Source: Ridgeia piscesae | Taxonomy: Eukaryota; Annelida; Polychaeta; Sabellida; Siboglinidae | DNA length: 64,000 bases | Reading direction: 5' to 3' | Assembly (NCBI GenBank): GCA_025642075.2 | Contig: JAODUO010000420.1 | Span: forward strand, 547,501 to 611,500 | Shown: one piece after another, positions 49,240 through 57,052 of the stretch | Position numbering within the stretch: position 1 is the stretch's first letter | Layout of the letters: every line of letters begins with the position of its first letter | Made by a program: the position numbers and the translations under genes | The notes under the pieces: generated by a model | Databases searched by the model: none | Seen by the model: the letters and a program-made list of their open reading frames with translations, nothing else | Told to the model about the DNA's origin: nothing

Positions 49240-50685
49240 TATTATGCACACACACTCATTATTATTACATACATAATGGTACTACATAACATTTCTACTG
49301 CACTAATAGTACTCTTGATGATTTAATTAAGCATATTTGAAAATAAAAATAAACAAATTAAATTAAAAAAATTGTGTTTATCCATCATATCCTTTGTACC
49401 GTCTACACAAGATGACTGTGGCTACAGACACTACAAAGTAGATGGCCTTATCCAACTTGTAACTGACTTTGTCAGGTGATGCTGTTCCATGCAAGACAAC
49501 AGTGCACATATCCAGCATCCACCCCTGACGCCAGGGTGGGTGGCATTGATACTACCCTTTTTGCCTTGTTATTGGATTTTTTAAATTTACAGAGCCCCTT
49601 AATGTCAGCATTTAGCAGAGCAATCTGCCACAACTGACATGATCACTGCCTGCAGGGCATGTGGGATACTTTGTGCAATCCATGACATGAGGGACATTTA
49701 GTGCCACCCATGACATGAGGGACATTTAGTGCCATCCATGTCATGAGGGACACTTAGTGCCATCCATGACATGAGGGACACTTAGTGCCATCCATGACAT
49801 GAGGGACACTTAGTGCCATCCATGACATGAGGGACACTTAGTGCCATCCATGACATGAGGGACACTTAGTGCCATCCATGACATGAGGGACACTTAGTGC
49901 CATCCATGACATGAGGGACACTTAGTGCCATCCATGACATGAGGGACACTTAGTGCCATCCATGACATGAGGGACACTTAGTGCCATCCATGACATGAGG
50001 GACACTTAGTGCCATCCGTGACATAAGGGACACCTAGTGCCATCCATGACATGAGGGACACTTAGTGCCATCCGTGACATGAGGGACACCTAGTGCCATC
50101 CATGACATGAGGGACACTTAGTGCCATCCGTGACATGAGGGACACTTAGTGCCATCCATGACATAAGGGACACCTAGTGCCATCCATGACATGAGGGACA
50201 CTTAGTGCCATCCGTGACATAAGGGACACCTAGTGCCATCCATGACATGAGGGACACTTAGTGCCATCCGTGACATAAGGGACACCTAGTGCCATCCATG
50301 ACACGAGGGACACTTAGTGCCATCCATGACATGAGGGACACTTAGTGCCATCCATGACACGAGGGACACTTAGTGCCATCCATGGCACGAGGGACACTTA
50401 GTGCCATCCATGACGCGAGGGACATTTAGTGCCATCTGTGACATGAGGGACATTTAGTGCCACCTGTGACATGAGGGACACTTAGTGCCATCCGTGGCAT
50501 GAGGGATATTTAGTGCCATCCGTGACATGAGGGATATTTAGTGCCATCCGTGACATTTATATGGTTCTGTTACGTCTAGTGTGACAAAACAACAGATGTT
50601 TTCTCGTGACAATGTTTGCTTTAGTTTGTACGGTATGCGTACCTGTATTACTGAGTATTCTGTGTCTCTTTGATGCTTCTGCCAT
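25665..50685 (-). CDS. SH3BP2: SH3BP2 (3BP2) PH/proline-rich/SH2 adaptor, whole gene (14 recognised exons)
   Basis: 3BP2 is a cytoplasmic adaptor that binds membrane phosphoinositides through a PH domain, SH3 proteins through a proline-rich linker, and phosphotyrosine through a C-terminal SH2 domain; in vertebrates it links Syk, Src and Abl-type kinases to Vav and PLC-gamma. The exons here give a PH domain from TIGDVTHSGWIRKQ to MQAWMVEFKKEM, an acidic segment (VDDDSSSLDRDELYVYIED), a linker (MPRPKPPPKP), a tyrosine motif (DPNHHDYEDV) and an SH2 domain with the expected arginine in DGVYLIRY, then VLVVH, CKFKIIE and the last exon KDVYFLRVDKPFHSGENLLS. Order, intron positions and ends match vertebrate 3BP2. 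Recognised coding sequence is about 344 codons, shorter than the 561 of human. The phase breaks once (exon 6 to 7), so a linker exon is missing or a donor is misplaced. Confidence 0.93.
26219..26400 (+). mobile_element. LINE 3' tail, second copy of the 23-kb family
   Basis: It shares the last coding bases (AAAATAAAATCGACATGTAC), GGCGGGGTTTACTTAGATAG, and the 3' hairpin GCCATCTAGAG/CTCTAGGTGGC (26354-26381) with 23310-23450. It is 5'-truncated to about 180 bp and lies inside the SH3BP2 intron between exons 13 and 14. Confidence 0.85.
26401..27089. other. SH3BP2 intron 13, remainder
   Basis: AT-rich. A segment near 26754-26803 (AATACATAATTGTATTGGCA) resembles 26026-26072 (AATATACATAATTGTAGTGG), so a dispersed repeat is present on both sides of the LINE tail. 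No gene is seen. Confidence 0.4.
27090..27143 (-). CDS. SH3BP2: SH3BP2 exon 13: SH2 strands C and D
   Basis: The acceptor is CTCCCACAG and the donor is GTAAAA. Eighteen codons encode VLVVHIPIKKLCKFKIIE, aligning with human VLVVWDETSNKVRNYRIFE. Phase 0 at both ends. Confidence 0.92.
27230..28950. repeat. Minisatellite, 60-bp unit, about 28 copies
   Basis: The unit begins GAAGAAAGAAGTCACAAGAA and is very uniform. Differences cluster in about eight bases after CACACA (TTGTGTTA, TCATGTTA, TTGCGTTG, ATTTGTTA and so on). It lies between the SH2 exons 12 and 13. The unit is 20 codons without stops, hence the 570-codon frame; not a gene. Confidence 0.97.
29145..29240. repeat. Short tandem of GTGTACATCAGACATCACTGT
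   Basis: About four imperfect 20- to 25-bp units. Confidence 0.6.
29262..29600. repeat. Minisatellite, 14- to 18-bp GTGCACTGTGCCGC unit
   Basis: About 22 units of GTGCACTGTGCC with CGC/ATG variants. On the minus strand it starts inside the donor sequence of SH3BP2 exon 12 (GTGAGTGCACATTGCACAGT). Confidence 0.93.
29601..29667 (-). CDS. SH3BP2: SH3BP2 exon 12: SH2 strand B with phosphotyrosine arginine
   Basis: The acceptor is CTTGACAG and the donor is GTGAGT. It encodes CIRNQDEDGVYLIRYTDNGQ and then QA. The arginine of YLIR sits at the conserved phosphotyrosine-binding position (human GLYCIRN). Confidence 0.92.
29700..29884. other. SH3BP2 intron 11, unique part
   Basis: AT-rich, nothing recognised. 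Confidence 0.4.
29885..30480. repeat. Minisatellite, about 34-bp unit
   Basis: The core is ACACTGTCCTCTCTGACAG then GTAGGTCAATGGTG. About 17 units, grading into the next array. Confidence 0.92.
30540..33180. repeat. Minisatellite, 31-bp unit, about 85 copies with higher-order repeats
   Basis: The unit begins GTGACCTGTGACAATGTCCT. A rare variant (GGCAATGTTTTGTCAAA) recurs near 31172, 31669, 32131 and 32630, giving a higher-order period of about 0.46 to 0.5 kb. It lies in SH3BP2 intron 11. Confidence 0.96.
33230..33280 (-). CDS. SH3BP2: SH3BP2 exon 11: lead-in to SH2 domain
   Basis: The acceptor is GTCTTACAG and the donor is GTGACA. In the phase set by its neighbours it encodes TCGMMRFWTGSKDAGD, aligning loosely with human ESCEVERLFKATSPRGE. 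Another frame is also open, but it does not join the next exon. Confidence 0.75.
33300..34175. repeat. Minisatellite, 31-bp unit, about 25 copies
   Basis: The core is AACACTAACACATCCACACG then CTGCAGGAAAC. The left half is a dimeric form alternating with ATTCTATATAGAGCAGTAAA. It ends in a CCCA run near 34210. Confidence 0.93.
34343..34410 (-). CDS. SH3BP2: SH3BP2 exon 10: acidic DYEDV motif
   Basis: The acceptor is TTCACCTGCAG and the donor is GTAATC. It encodes PIEPDDPNHHDYEDVGCIM and TCL. HDYEDV matches human DEDYEKV, a conserved tyrosine motif just before the SH2 domain. Confidence 0.88.
34470..35690. repeat. Minisatellite, 42-bp unit, about 29 copies
   Basis: The unit begins ACAGGTGGTCATAAGTACAG. 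Copies differ at three places (GGTGG/GGTGA/GTTGG, AGTACA/AATACA, CCATGG/CCACGG). It is in SH3BP2 intron 9. Open frames on both strands follow from the 14-codon unit. Confidence 0.97.
35866..35908 (-). CDS. SH3BP2: SH3BP2 exon 9: basic linker
   Basis: The acceptor is TGATTTCAG and the donor is GTGAGT. One base and 14 codons encode KSAREHTARSPKNT. Phase agrees with exons 8 and 10. Confidence 0.75.
36490..37130. repeat. Minisatellite, 51-bp unit, about 12 copies
   Basis: The unit begins ACAACAACCACTACCACCAC and ends AACAGTGACAACATGCCTAA. Threonine- and serine-rich or valine-rich frames on either strand are by-products of the 17-codon unit. It abuts SH3BP2 exon 8 within 40 bp. Confidence 0.95.
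37169..37194 (-). CDS. SH3BP2: SH3BP2 exon 8: 26-nt linker exon
   Basis: The acceptor is TTTCTCTTGAAG and the donor is GTAAGC. Eight codons and two bases encode KPTGVIVP; the phase matches both neighbours (PPPKPTGVIVPSKSAREH). The shortness makes this less certain than the others. Confidence 0.65.
37530..38165 (-). mobile_element. Decayed CR1/L2-like LINE fragment
   Basis: Minus-strand pieces read FNPTTAEEITTIFAATDKSC and then ELDHLPAKPVK, close to the EITAICSATKNTCVLEPLPA segment at 21.4 kb. Upstream pieces (HVFLPSNVLETTGKLALLHS, out of frame) fit the linker before reverse transcriptase. It has many frameshifts. Confidence 0.65.
38367..38428 (-). CDS. SH3BP2: SH3BP2 exon 7: proline-rich SH3-binding linker
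   Basis: The acceptor is TTGTTTCAG and the donor is GTAAGT. It encodes SGISIMPSGTKSMPRPKPPP and with exon 8 reads MPRPKPPPKPTGVIVP, a typical SH3 ligand. The acceptor and about the first 42 exon bases are copied some 80 times in the array immediately upstream. Confidence 0.85.
38405..42645 (-). repeat. Minisatellite, 53-bp unit, about 80 copies, containing SH3BP2 exon 7 acceptor
   Basis: On the minus strand each unit ends TTGTTTCAG and continues ACTCTGGTGTCAGCATTACA, CCCAGTGTGTCTAAGTCTAT. The real exon reads ACTCTGGTATCAGCATTATG, CCTAGTGGGACTAAGTCTAT. The variable part is AACAACAACATA / AACGACAGA / AATGACAGA. A few units are 48 to 51 bp. Confidence 0.97.
42650..43044. other. SH3BP2 intron 6, unique part and dispersed repeat
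   Basis: Around 42740-42800, TAAGCATCAAAATAAATTCA and ATAGAAAATCAATACTTTCA resemble 54938-54987 (TAAGCATCAACATGAACTTA, ACAGAAAATCAATAGTTTTG), so a dispersed repeat is present. The frame of exon 6 stays open through part of this stretch. Confidence 0.45.
43045..43141 (-). CDS. SH3BP2: SH3BP2 exon 6: acidic serine-rich segment
   Basis: The acceptor is TGTACCAG; the first base completes an arginine with exon 5. It encodes KFIQDLDVVMKRVDDDSSSL and then DRDELYVYIEDK, resembling human LDTSDSSSDTDSFY. The end is placed at GTACAG, a mediocre donor. The frame stays open for about 100 more codons, so the true end may lie further on; ending here leaves a phase conflict with the next recognised exon. 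Confidence 0.72.
43440..45881 (-). repeat. Minisatellite, 25/50-bp unit, about 40 dimers, related to SH3BP2 exon 5 donor
   Basis: Plus-strand halves alternate CTTATCTGCCTTTAGTAAAC and CCTGTCTCCCATTAGTAAAC, each ending TTGAA. From 45360 to 45881 units degrade toward CTTATCTCCCTTTAGTAAAC. On the minus strand these read AAAGGGAG then ATAAGTTC, compared with the exon 5 end AAAGGGAG then GTAAGTCT. Confidence 0.95.
45882..45943 (-). CDS. SH3BP2: SH3BP2 exon 5: C-terminal PH helix
   Basis: The acceptor is TTATTTTAG and the donor is GTAAGT. Twenty codons and two bases encode AWMVEFKKEMYMANLPPTKG. The tryptophan in AWM is the invariant tryptophan of PH domains (human SWMALLRREI). The last exon bases plus donor resemble the unit of the array downstream. 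Confidence 0.93.
46230..46347 (-). CDS. SH3BP2: SH3BP2 exon 4: PH domain core
   Basis: The acceptor is GTTGCCAG and the donor is GTATGC. One base and 39 codons encode VARAREIRPDIVAWAFKLEH and SQDSARQRYFACSSEHEMQ. The FACSSEHEM segment corresponds to human FSASSEEER just before the C-terminal PH helix. Confidence 0.93.
46360..46700. repeat. Degenerate AACATTGTAACAACA repeat
   Basis: About 20 irregular units of (A)ACATTGTAAC with AGCA/AACA/ATCA interruptions, in SH3BP2 intron 3. Confidence 0.75.
46701..47457. other. SH3BP2 intron 3, unique part
   Basis: AT-rich sequence with a short GTCAGTCAGTCTGTC stretch near 47320. No gene recognised. Confidence 0.45.
47458..47576. repeat. (CA)n microsatellite at SH3BP2 exon 3 donor
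   Basis: An ACAC run with AAACAC and CCACC interruptions. On the minus strand the (TG)n begins at about +8 of the exon 3 donor (GTAACATTGTGTG). Confidence 0.95.
47583..47685 (-). CDS. SH3BP2: SH3BP2 exon 3: PH domain strands 2 to 4
   Basis: The acceptor is TTTTGCAG and the donor is GTAACA. Joined to exon 2 it gives LLPWFNKYVVLTKGCAYIYK and then TENSTAPAEAFLLLDFNR, aligning with human [20 protein letters not shown]. A (CA)n microsatellite begins about eight bases beyond the donor. Confidence 0.93.
47745..48135. repeat. GGGA-rich low-complexity tract
   Basis: Purine-rich plus strand with GGGAGGGAGG, GGTAGGGG and GGCAGGG blocks, in SH3BP2 intron 2. The arginine/glycine-rich frames are not genes. 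Confidence 0.85.
48225..48345 (+). mobile_element. Divergent LINE 3' tail, third copy
   Basis: It shares ACTCTCGATGAGCAAGAAAG, GCTTCCTTGTCCACCTG and GATGGCAGTCTT with the tails at 23.4 and 26.3 kb. The hairpin is weaker (CTGTCTTTTAGAG / CTCTGGATGGCAG). Confidence 0.65.
48371..48484 (-). CDS. SH3BP2: SH3BP2 exon 2: start of PH domain
   Basis: The acceptor is TGTGTCAG and the donor is GTAAGT. It encodes CQDLMTIGDVTHSGWIRKQ and TKFHRTFSRYPFISKLLP. SGWIRKQ is the first beta strand of a PH domain (human AGYLHKK). Confidence 0.9.
48580..49058. mobile_element. hAT-like non-autonomous element, GTATTTG-rich
   Basis: The left end CAGGGTTGGGTCCGAATA and the right end TATTTTGGACCCAATCCTA are inverted repeats (AGGRTTGGGTCCRAA). 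The interior is full of TGTATTTG. The flanks ATTGCAC and ATTGGCAC are an imperfect duplication. CAGGGTTGG ends are typical of hAT elements. Confidence 0.6.
49090..49235. repeat. (AT)n low-complexity region
   Basis: Interrupted TATA/TACATA runs. Non-coding. Confidence 0.9.
49670..50560. repeat. Minisatellite, 28-bp unit, about 31 copies
   Basis: The unit begins GACATGAGGGACACTTAGTG. In its middle part, GACATAAGGGACACCTAG units alternate with standard ones (50020-50290), a dimeric higher-order pattern. It is in SH3BP2 intron 1. Confidence 0.96.
50643..50685 (-). CDS. SH3BP2: SH3BP2 exon 1: start codon
   Basis: The ATG is at 50685-50683; 14 codons (MAEASKRHRILSNT) and one base follow, then a GTACGC donor. 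Joined to the next exon this reads ILSNTGCQDLMTIGDV, aligning with human AIGAQNLLTMPGGV. The agreement in both phase and sequence supports this start. Confidence 0.82.
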
Positions 50686-51655
50686 TGTCACAGATGTTAT
50701 CTTATGTGGTTACATCTGCAGATACCGGTCAGTGGTTTGGTCACTGTGGTCACTGATATCCAAACCAATATCCTGACTGCTGCAAAATAAGAAACAGGAA
50801 TGTTAGCATAGGTCAGTTCAAAGCTTCACCTGGTTGAGACAGCAACTATATAATGTATTAAAATACTAGCTATTGGACACCTAAAATAATAATTTTATTA
50901 CCTTCTCGCGTGTCCGAAAACATATAGTGCAAAAAATTTGTTTTTGTCGGCATCTGAAAATATACATTTATTATATACTTACAAATAGCAGGTGTCCATG
51001 GAGATACAACACACATAAATTACTACTTTTGGTAGGCGTCCTCCTGTTTAATCAATACGACAAGATCTGCGCAGCAGGGACAAAGTCTCACACCCATCTG
51101 GCTGTCTTCAAGACTAAAATAAACACTCCCCAATATTGATAGGCAGTTATTTTTATGTACATCAAATATCTTAGTACATCACCATTGAATGATTCCATAA
51201 TTTATATTACATATGGGTTTAATGGCATCAGCCCAGGTACTGAAACATATAACACTTTTTTTAACTTGAAATAAATGTCCTGAATAAACAGTGCAATCTT
51301 ACTGTTCTGCCAAAAGTTAATATTGCAACCCAGTAGACAAGTCTAGACTAAATTTAAATCTGCTTTAAATACTGAAGCAATGAAGCCAACTGCAAATGTA
51401 TCCTTTCCCAAGCCAAAAACTTACACCCATCAAAATACGTTTCGAAAGTCCACTTTTGAAACACCCGATAATGACTGAGCCCAGATATGGATCAGGTAGC
51501 AGGACTAGCACATGCATGAGCTATTCATTAGCAAAGGTGACTACCTGTGTCAGACAGGTACTCTTTGGAGACACAGTTCTGACCTACATACCAAACTAGC
51601 GATGTGTGACACTCGCAAATAGATGTGTCTGGCTGAGACCTGTCTTTACATTGAG
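50686..51655. other. Upstream flank of SH3BP2
   Basis: AT-rich sequence 5' of the SH3BP2 start codon. It should hold the 5' UTR and perhaps the promoter, but I see no clear core motif. Confidence 0.4.
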
Positions 51656-51659
51656 ACTT

Positions 51660-52510
51660 GACAGTGTGAGTCTGTATTTACACTGCATATGACAGTATTA
51701 CAGTCTGTATCTACACTGCACATGACAGTATTACAGTCTGTATCTACACTGCACATGACAGTATTACAGTCTGTATCTACACTGCACATGACAGTATTAC
51801 AGTCTGTATCTACACTGCACATGACAGTATTACAGTCTGTATCTACACTGCACATGACAGTATTACAGTCTGTATCTACACTGCACATGACAGTATTACA
51901 GTCTGTATCTACACTGCACATGACAGTATTACAGTCTGTATCTACACTGCACATGACAGTATTACAGTCTACCTCGCGCAACTACTATCACGTCGTCAAC
52001 CCAATCGCCGACTGAGGTCTGCGTCTTTCCCGCTATTGTCATTACCTGCTTCGCAGACAGCACTCACGGTGATCGCCGCTATCATTATTAGCATTTTAGT
52101 ATGATAATTTTATGTCAGTTTAGCTATGTTATTTTTCTTTGTAATCATATACTTTTTATTTTATTTTAGCATACTGAGGAATAATAAGTAATGTAACGAC
52201 TGTGTTATTTTATTTACTGTTTCATGTATAGGCTTATATTTATAATGTTTATGTATATACATATGTATATATTTATTTTAATAATAATTTATCACCCATA
52301 TATACATATATATTTTAATAATAATTTATCATCAAATTTTAGCTACTATTTGTACATTTATATAAAGCGCCTGAGAGCAATATTATTTATTCGAGTGCTA
52401 TACAAATAAATTGTATTATTATTACAGTCTGTATCTACACTGCATATGACCGCATTACAGTCTGTACATATACTGCATATGACCGCATTACAATCTGTAT
52501 CTATACCAAG
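51660..52510. repeat. Minisatellite, 33-bp unit, split by a LINE tail
   Basis: About nine units containing GACAGTATTACAGTCTGTAT run to 51970. Degenerate units resume at 52421-52510 after an inserted element. Confidence 0.93.
51971..52420 (+). mobile_element. LINE 3' tail inserted in the 33-bp array
   Basis: The 450-bp insertion is flanked by ATTACAGTCT on both sides (51961-51970 and 52421-52430). It ends TATAAAGCGCCTGAGAGCAA, GTGCTATACAAATAAATTG, TATTATT, the typical 3' end of L2/CR1-like LINEs and their SINEs. Confidence 0.75.
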
Positions 52511-52514
52511 ACAG

Positions 52515-53269
52515 TAATGAGTAGTATCTTTACAATGTCTATAACAATATCATAATCTGTATTCACACACCCAAAAAGCTAACATTACAATATATTACAC
52601 TATATATGAACATATTACAATATTTTAGTTTGTATACAACAACATTACAATCAGAATTAATACACACTGCCTATGACAGTAAGGTCTACTATATTTTGAA
52701 CTTAGCTTTAATGACCCTATTACAATCTACATTTGCACTGCCTGTACAGTTCTACAATCTACTTGCATGTCATTATAATCAAGTTTGCACATTTTTTACG
52801 TTTTCCTTCTAAACAGTTTGACCAAAAGTGTCAAGGACTATTCTAAACAAAGCATGATCTCTTTCAATAGCTAAATACCCATAAAACATTAAGATTTTCA
52901 GGTCTTATGAGGAGCATGAATTATTTGGAAGGTAACATGTATGTATGCATAAAACAAAACCTCACTCTGTCGATGTTTGAGCGAGTACGTTAACGGTGTA
53001 TACGTAAAACAGACAAAGGTAAGTTCTTCTATAGCACAGTATAAAATCCTCAGGATTGCTCAAGTGAGACTGCTCCTTCCTGCTCTAGTCCAGGCTCAAG
53101 TCACCCATTATGTCAATACAGGCACTCACTCAGTGACTCAGCCAATACTCCATTCATGACAGTCTTACACTTCCTTGTCAACATAGTAATTATATTCCTT
53201 ATCTGTAAACCACTAACAGTGTGAGGTAGTGTTTTTCTCTCAGCACATTCACTTGCTGATTAACAGGGT
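52515..53269. other. Intergenic, no gene seen
   Basis: AT-rich. A faint continuation of the ATTACAATCTGTAT-type repeat up to about 52770, then unique sequence. Confidence 0.4.
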
Positions 53270-53490
53270 AAGGCCTTGCAACCCCTCCAGGGTTCTAAAT
53301 TCGTCAAATGTTTAACTTGTCCTGAGGTCTAGCAGAAAAACACATTTACTTGTCCGTACAACAATTCACTTGTCCCACTACTACATTTCAAAACATACTT
53401 ATCCGTAATTAACAAGATTTGCAGTTGAATTGTGCATGGTAATAACCCTATCAAAGGCAATGCTTGCTAGGCGTTGTAGGTTTAGTGAAT
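53270..53490 (-). repeat. Dispersed repeat, copy A
   Basis: On the minus strand it contains CACTAAACCTACAACGCCTA, GCATTGCCTTTGATAGGGTTA and TTCAACTGC, matching the plus strand at 62675-62735. It also has ACTTGTCC repeats. Probably an old SINE or MITE. Confidence 0.5.
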
Positions 53491-53846
53491 GGATGAAATA
53501 AAAGTTTAGAAAATATCTGCATTAGAAATATTCTTGCATATTGGATGTTATACTGTTGTGTTTGTAATGTTTTAGTGAAATTTTAGGGAGGGTGGATACT
53601 ATGGAAGCCCACTGGCACACGGGTGAATAGTTTATTCTGACAGTTGCAACTTATTTATCCTGGGGCCATCAGATAATTATATATTACAGCTATATAAAAC
53701 AGCATGCTGGGCCATAAAGTTAAATGTATGCGTGTGTAATTCACATGTTACATCTTTTTAGGACAATTATCTTTTTTAAAGGGAACCAAAACCTACTTTT
53801 TTGTTATGCACCAAAATATAGTTAATAAAGCTGACCATTTGAAAAT

Positions 53847-54152
53847 GGGAGGGAGGGGGGGAGGGAGGGAGGAGGAGGGAGGGAGGGAGGGAGGGAGGGA
53901 GGGAGGGAGGGAGGGAGAGGAGGAGGAGGGAGGGAGGGGGGGAGGAAGAGGGAGGGAGGGAGGGAGGGAGGGAGGGAGGGAGGGAGGGAGGGAGGGAGGG
54001 AGGGAGGGAGGGAGGGAGGGAGGAGGGAGAGGAGGGAGGGAGGGAGGGAGGGAGGGGGGGAGGAGGGAGGGAGGAGGAGGAGGGAGGGAGGGAGGGAGGG
54101 AGGGAGGGAGGGAGGGAGGGAGGGAGGAGGGAGGGAGGGAGGGAGGGAGGGA
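53847..54152. repeat. (GGGA)n microsatellite, about 300 bp
   Basis: An almost pure GGGA run with GGA and GGGGGGA interruptions; strongly strand-asymmetric and G-quadruplex-capable. The glycine/arginine/glutamate or proline-rich frames are not genes. Confidence 0.97.
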
Positions 54153-54159
54153 CCTAATA

Positions 54160-55735
54160 TATACATTATAGTAGTCACGAGATGGCAACATTTATCTGCC
54201 ATAGCAAATGAAAAGAAATAATCCATCACCCGTGAAAGAACAATGTGAACCGACTGTGTGTGTCTGCATGGCTGCATCTGGAGTCAATGGAGCAGACCAA
54301 CTAACTACCTCATATCTACAGCATGCGTCAGGGGCTGACTCACACACAGTGAATGCAAATGTTACTTCCTCATTGCAACCTTTTATGCTGTCACTTATAG
54401 CCTGACAAAGGTCTATAGAAATCGAGTGCACCCTGTAACTGACATATATCTGTAAACATATGAATAAGTCAAATACTTTTCTTCTGAGTTGTTATAGATC
54501 AGAAATACATGAATGCGCCAAAGATGTGACCTTCTTCAATTTGAGGCAAATGTCATAGCTAACGTCCTGAAGGCTGAAGTCCTTTAGTCTATAGTGAGTT
54601 TGTAATTATAAATGAAAGGTGTTTTGGTGAATCATAGTCATTGCCTAATGTCTTCACTATAATCACCTAATTGACACTTTCTCTGGTAACCCCTACGAGA
54701 TGACCAGAAATACACTGCTCGGGAATCAGGATTGGTCATTGCCGGGTAGTGGTTTTTAGTCAAGATGAAGTTATCTACTTCCACACCACTCTATTCAGCC
54801 AGCCCAATGATCAGAATGCAGTTAATATAAATAAAGTGTATGATGTCATTCTAAAGTTGTTCAGAAGATTATTTTTTATAAGTTAGTTACCTACAAGGGC
54901 TACAAATATATAATATACTACTTAAAAATAATTAAATAAGCATCAACATGAACTTAACTTATATTTACAGAAAATCAATAGTTTTGAAGAGACAGCTTAA
55001 TTAACACCTGCAGAAGCAGTTCACCACAGATATAATACCAATTAGCTATGCTTTCCAGGCAGGCCACTTGGCCTCAGCACATGACAGTGGGCAGCCAGCA
55101 AGATAGAATTATCCCTTAACCATGGCTGCTGGCCGTCTAGCCTCCAGAGTTGAGGTCAAGTGAAGCAGTCACAAATATGCAAATGCAACTATTGTTTCCC
55201 AGCCTGCCCATGCAGACAAGGGCAAAACGTAGATATGTAGATGTTTTTGTGAGGCCCTGGGGTGCCCTTAGAAATGTTCATTCAATCAAATAAAAATATT
55301 GTGTACTACCAATGTATTCTAAGATATGCCTATGAGAAATTAGAGAACACGTAAGAGTTTTGAAACCAGTTCTTTTACCCAGTTTTGGGGCCTTCAGAAA
55401 GATCCAATTAAGTAAACATTTAGTAAACATAATGATGTCGTAAGTCAATTAAAAATATCCCTTCAAATTAAAATATCATAAATTTACAATTGCTTTGTTT
55501 AGTTAAAACATACGGATTCCAGTTTAGCTCTACCCCTCTGCCATTTGAGACCATATCCATACCATCCAAATGTGTGCCACTTGCAACATGAACCTGTGGG
55601 AGAAGAAGAACCAGCTCTATATATGATCCTTGATTAAAAAGCGGTAAAATTTAACTGTTTCTAAATTAAATTTAAAAATTAAAGCAATTTGTTTTGCTAC
55701 TGATGTTTCCAGAATGTTTGCCCGATGGTAGTGGT
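54160..55735. other. Intergenic, no gene seen
   Basis: Mostly unique sequence. A dispersed repeat shared with 42.7 kb lies near 54856-54990. The stretch 55030-55250 is less AT-rich but has no convincing frame. Confidence 0.4.
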
Positions 55736-55740
55736 TTGAA

Positions 55741-55822
55741 CAGTGAGTGAGTGAGTGAGTGAGTGAGTGAGTGAGTGAGTGAGTGAGTGAGTGAGTGAGT
55801 GAGGGGCGAGCGAGCGAGCGAG
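55741..55822. repeat. (GTGA)n then (GCGA)n microsatellite
   Basis: Fifteen GTGA units followed by a few GCGA units. Confidence 0.95.
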
Positions 55823-55920
55823 TTCTTCATCAACGTAACATATAATATAATTCAAAATAATGTAACACAGATGAGGAGATTGAGGGGCCTCCCAGAGAAG
55901 TATAACTCATCGTAAAGGAG

Positions 55921-55924
<4 letters not shown>

Positions 55925-55951
<27 letters not shown>

Positions 55952-56041
55952 CATACATACATACATACATACATACATACATACATACATACATACATAC
56001 ATACATACATACATACATACATACATACATACATACATACA

Positions 56042-56071
<30 letters not shown>
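55925..56071. repeat. (TA)n and (CATA)n microsatellite
   Basis: A TATA run followed by about 30 CATA units. Confidence 0.95.
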
Positions 56072-56073
<2 letters not shown>

Positions 56074-56374
56074 CAAGCTGATTGATACAGTTCACTGCCG
56101 ACTATCTTGAAAGTTTTCACCACTCTGTCAAGTCTATCCTGCTCTTCTGGTACTGGCTATAGGTGTCCACAAAAGATTCTCTGCCAGCTAGCCACTTTTA
56201 CTGAAGTAATCTTTATCAAACTTAGCTTGATCAGAAGTAGTCCTATATAGCCATATGCCACGGAGGGTAGCTTTTTTTAAAGCATGCATGCACACCCCTC
56301 CAAAACAGTCGAATGTGTCCTCGATTGCTCCCACAATACTATGAAGAAGTACTATTTACTATCACTTATAACAA

Positions 56375-57052
56375 AGTGGAAATTCTTCCGGATGCTGGAA
56401 CCCGATTTCGGCCAGCTAATCTTCCGCGAGTGTACCGGGTAGTTGCGCATGTGCCGTGATCGCGACCATTGGGTGCATGCGTACTGAACCAGTCGCAGGC
56501 AAAATAGAGGCTTCCAGTTGTTTCCAGCACTCGGCAGGGTTCTATTAACTGACTAGTCTGTAATTATGTATGTGTTGTGGTTACAATGTTATTAATAAGG
56601 TCTAACTGAACGTGGTGAGCATGGAGTTCATCGGTGTCACGGTCAGCGATAAATATATTTTCCTGTTTTTTTTCTTCCGAGAAAAGGTTTTGTGGTGTTT
56701 GCCCCCGAAAATGCAGCTGTGCATAATAGAATAGTAGTTGAGAAGTTTGTTAGCTTGTGTTGCAATCTTGGGCATTCTTTTTTTAGCCACTTCCATTGTA
56801 GAGCCTACGTTAATCATGCAAATAGGCCTATAACTGAACAAATGTTGCATCTTCTGAATGTTTGATCTTCTCGGATAAAAAACCAAAAGAGGACATATTA
56901 TCGCTGACTGCGATACAAATGAACTCATTTTGCGTGCGACTGGTTCAGTACGCATGCATCCAAGGGTCGCGATCATGGCACATGGACAACTACACTCACG
57001 GAAGATTAGCTGGCCAAAATCATGTTCCAGCAGCTGGAAGAATTTCCACTCC
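56375..57052. repeat. Long inverted repeat, arms about 130 bp
   Basis: The left arm 56375-56505 (GTGGAAATTCTTCC, GGCCAGCTAATCTTCCG, GCATGCGTACTGAACCAGTC) matches the complement of 56924-57052. A second paired block is 56629-56672 with 56884-56925. The inner loop is about 210 bp. A 150-codon minus-strand frame crosses it, of unknown meaning. Confidence 0.75.

Noticed and set aside
49670..50560. CRISPR-like regular array
   Set aside because: No distinct spacers; contiguous 28-bp tandem units in an animal intron.
53793..54277. Proline/serine-rich (PPSLPPSL) and glycine/arginine-rich frames
   Set aside because: Translations of (GGGA)n.
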